From the NCBI RefSeq assembly GCF_019649055.1, contig NW_026570417.1:1-64000 (forward strand): a DNA stretch of 64,000 bases. Reading direction: 5' to 3'. The position numbers and the translations under genes are program-made. Origin of the DNA: Paramacrobiotus metropolitanus. Taxonomy: Eukaryota > Tardigrada > Eutardigrada > Parachela > Macrobiotidae. The first letter of the stretch is position 1. Every line of letters begins with the position of its first letter. Shown piece after piece: positions 61,788-64,000 of this stretch. Below the pieces are notes generated by a model that saw nothing but the letters and a program-made list of their open reading frames with translations, made no database searches and was not told the origin of the DNA.

Positions 61788-62199
61788 AACTAAAAAATCA
61801 TTTGTAAAAGGCTCCTGCTTATAGCGACGTCAGCACCGAGTCTTGAGGCTACGCAGACTAACGACGCACGCGTAGTATGCTCGTACGCGTATGCGGACTT
61901 CACGCTTTTCTGAAAGTCAGCATTTTTATTTTCAATTATAAAACCAGTGGAAATTGGTACAAATATCACGAACTGCGCTATCTCATTGTGATGTATTTGT
62001 TGAAATCTAAGGTGATACCGTTTTATAAGCAAATCCATATTAAAATTATATTTAGTAACAACATCTTCGACTAAGCAGCGATTCTTTGATCAACTGTCGA
62101 ACTTGATAAAGTTCGTGAAAAATGGCAGGAACAACCCAAGAGACCAAGCATTTTTCCGAGAACCGTGACAGCGGCAAAGCCGTCTGCAGCAGATAAGAC

Positions 62200-63660
62200 A
62201 GTCGTTGTACGTAATAGAGCACATCACACTTAACAAACGGTTTGTGCTCATACGAATCGCGCAGTTAATCCCATAGTTTATCTCACAGCAAACTACATAG
62301 TTGACCCCGCAGTTGATCCCACAGTTAACTGCACAGTAAACCAAAGGGTTTACCACATAGTAAGCTATGCAGTAAAATCTAGGTTCAATCTCAGGTAAGA
62401 AACTCGACCGGCTTTCCTGTTAGCTTGGCGACGCAATATATTCCCAAAGAAAACTGAGATTGGTGTAGCTGTTTCAAGTCAATAATTAAGCAATCACAAA
62501 TAATATCGTTTATGAAAACAGAAACTCCAATTCATTATATTGTAGAGATCATTTGTTGAAACAACTAACATTCTGTAAAATGTTTTCTGTATTTTTAGAA
62601 AATCTCACCATAGCTTTGCTCAAAACATGCAAGAATAGCAATTTATTCCCGCAGCCCGTGGCAGTCGTGTCTTAAGAGTTCCTTATTAGAAAACGCCGAC
62701 ATTTTTTTTTATTCGAGCAAGCTTGCAAAATTGCGCAAAGAGCTGCAAGAGAGCGTTGGCTGTGGCATTCAGGCATCTAGCACATGGTGAGATAGCACTC
62801 AGTTAATCACTCTCGAAGCACGACTACCACGGACAGCAATTACTGTATTGTAACAAAAAAATGGGACTTTCACAGCAGGCGCACCGAAACTTATGAAGAA
62901 AATTGTTAAAAAGTCGCTCAAAAAGCCATTTTTTACGATTTTTCTAAAATCGTAGAAAAAAGCGTTTTTCCTTCGAAAATGTTGAATGGTTTAGACACAT
63001 TTAAAACTAGGTAGTTATAACTATGTCTAAACCCTTCAGCATTTGGAAGGGGGTGGTGCAGGCCTTCGCGGCAGCCGCGCAAATTGGTGTATGGCTTAAA
63101 GTTTCAGAAAAACCGTAGAAAGTGGCTTTTTGAGCGACTTTTTACAATTTTCTTCGGAAGTTTCGGTGCGTCCCACTTTCTTGCTCAAGAAAGTTTATAC
63201 GTAGCAAAAATTATTATTGCTCCATTTTTTCCATTATCATGGTATTTGAACAAGTTTCAAAACCAGGCTGTTGAAAAGCCGGTGAGGGACAGCTATTTGT
63301 GATAGCAAAATGTTAAAATTATTTTTTAATAAACAAACTGATTTCACGAGTCTGCTTTGAAACCCACTTCTGCCTAACCAACCAACTTGCACAAAATTTC
63401 CGTTATGGTGCGTGGTCTGCTACCCGTAATTCTCCATATCACCGAATAAATAAAAACTAAAAACTTTAGCAAGAATTAGTTATATGCGGCGAACTGTCTA
63501 GCAAAAATGTCATGCAACAACGCCAACTAAGCATTTCGAGTGTTCTAAACTGCTAAATACACTGTGGGGTTAACTGCAAATTGAACTGTGTAGTTTACTA
63601 TGGGGTATACTGTGTGATAGACTGCAAATTGACCAGCGTTGTTTGCTGTGAGATAGAACT
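62200..63660. mobile_element. Possible element with inverted arrays of a CACAGTTAACTG-like motif
   Basis: At 62215-62390 a run of CACAGTAAAC, CACAGTTAACTGC and GTTGATCCCACAG units is read in one sense. At 63555-63660 the complement (GGGGTTAACTGCAAATTG, CTGTGTAGTTTACTATGG) is read. Opposed arrays suggest subterminal repeats of one element. Between them, 62880-63170 is itself an inverted repeat (GCACCGAAACTT...AAGTTTCGGTGC, arms about 65 bases) with a central hairpin at about 62989-63032. No transposase frame is seen. Confidence 0.5.
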
Positions 63661-63756
63661 TGAGTTTGACGGCACGGCAGTCTCTTAATAACATTTTAAT
63701 GGAATAGATTTTTTTTAAGGATAAAACACGTAATCTATTCTATTCTATCTATTCTA

Positions 63757-63838
63757 TCGACCAGCTCCAAATATTTGTAAGATTATTTTTAAGGCTAAAA
63801 AACGCAATCTTACAAATATTTGGAGCTGGTCGATACAG
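63757..63838. repeat. 82-base hairpin
   Basis: TATCGACCAGCTCCAAATAT starts a perfect arm of about 33 bases that returns at AATCTTACAAATATTTGG and ends with TCGATA. The loop is TTTTTAAGGCTAAAAAACGC-like. Confidence 0.85.
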
Positions 63839-63867
63839 AATGGTTTTAGACAGGCCCGTTTCTCGCG

Positions 63868-64000
63868 TCCGATCACTTCGGCCGCGTTACAATTCGGCCG
63901 CATGCGTTCATTTCGGCCGAGGCTCACTTCGGCCAGCAGTCATTTCGGCCGCCGCTGATTTCGGCAACAGGACAATTGGCCATCCTCAGTTTCCGAAGTT
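63868..64000. repeat. Degenerate CATTTCGGCCG array at the window edge
   Basis: Six or seven TTCGGCC units spaced about 16-20 bases apart (CACTTCGGCCGCG, ATTTCGGCCGAGG, CACTTCGGCCAGC, and so on). Similar degenerate motif arrays form the arms of transposons elsewhere here, so this is probably the end of an element that continues beyond the window. Confidence 0.7.

Noticed and set aside
1..64000. CRISPR arrays, bacterial operons or prophage
   Set aside because: Genes have introns and eukaryotic signal and targeting peptides; the tandem repeats lack spacers of constant length.

Overview
This is an animal nuclear window: intron-bearing genes, AT-rich non-coding DNA, and many DNA transposons and palindromes. 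There are no operons, ribosome binding sites or CRISPR arrays. Metazoan identity is shown by spliced TIMM23, TRMT10C, GT92 and GT11 genes and by short GT-AG introns. Several families here are lineage-specific, and their style reminds me of tardigrades. That last step is an impression, not something shown by the sequence. All exon structures below are my own reading of splice signals and reading-frame phase, without transcripts.

Layout. 1-7.5 kb: a minus-strand gene of an unrecognised family (Tudor/Agenet-like N-terminus) whose 4.8 kb intron holds a young piggyBac-type MITE and large hairpins. 10.8-12.9 kb: two decayed plus-strand copies of that gene. 13.5-18.05 kb: a minus-strand gene with a PHD finger, an RRM-like domain and an acidic 6-residue repeat tail; a hAT-like element sits exactly on one of its splice acceptors. 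18.4-21 kb: transposon-rich. 21.2-22.8 kb: the C-terminal exon of a GT11 fucosyltransferase, a second decayed copy of its 3' end, and a stray piece of TIMM23. 23.6-25.8, 44.5-46.4 and 48.8-50.0 kb: three minus-strand paralogues for Thr/Ser/Pro-rich secreted proteins, at least one with a GPI-anchor-like tail. 27.9-30.0 kb: a GT92 glycosyltransferase with one frameshift. 31-34.7 kb: a piggyBac element with an intact-looking two-exon transposase. 35.8-43.2 kb: a MACPF-domain gene broken by a 3.66 kb transposon (9-bp target duplication) and an in-frame stop. 52.4-57.2 kb: TIMM23. 57.9-61.2 kb: TRMT10C. 61.2-64 kb: repeats and hairpins.

Genes and context. TIMM23 and TRMT10C are adjacent, divergently transcribed nuclear genes for mitochondrial proteins (inner-membrane import channel; tRNA processing/methylation), about 0.76 kb apart. 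The three secreted paralogues, and partly the GT92 gene, share a duplicated upstream block; in the three paralogues it carries a conserved CCAAT box, suggesting co-regulation or duplication with promoter. I see no rRNA or tRNA genes. The most notable observations are the splice-site hAT insertion, the PHD-RRM-repeat protein, the exon-breaking 3.66 kb element, and the secreted family with its shared upstream module.
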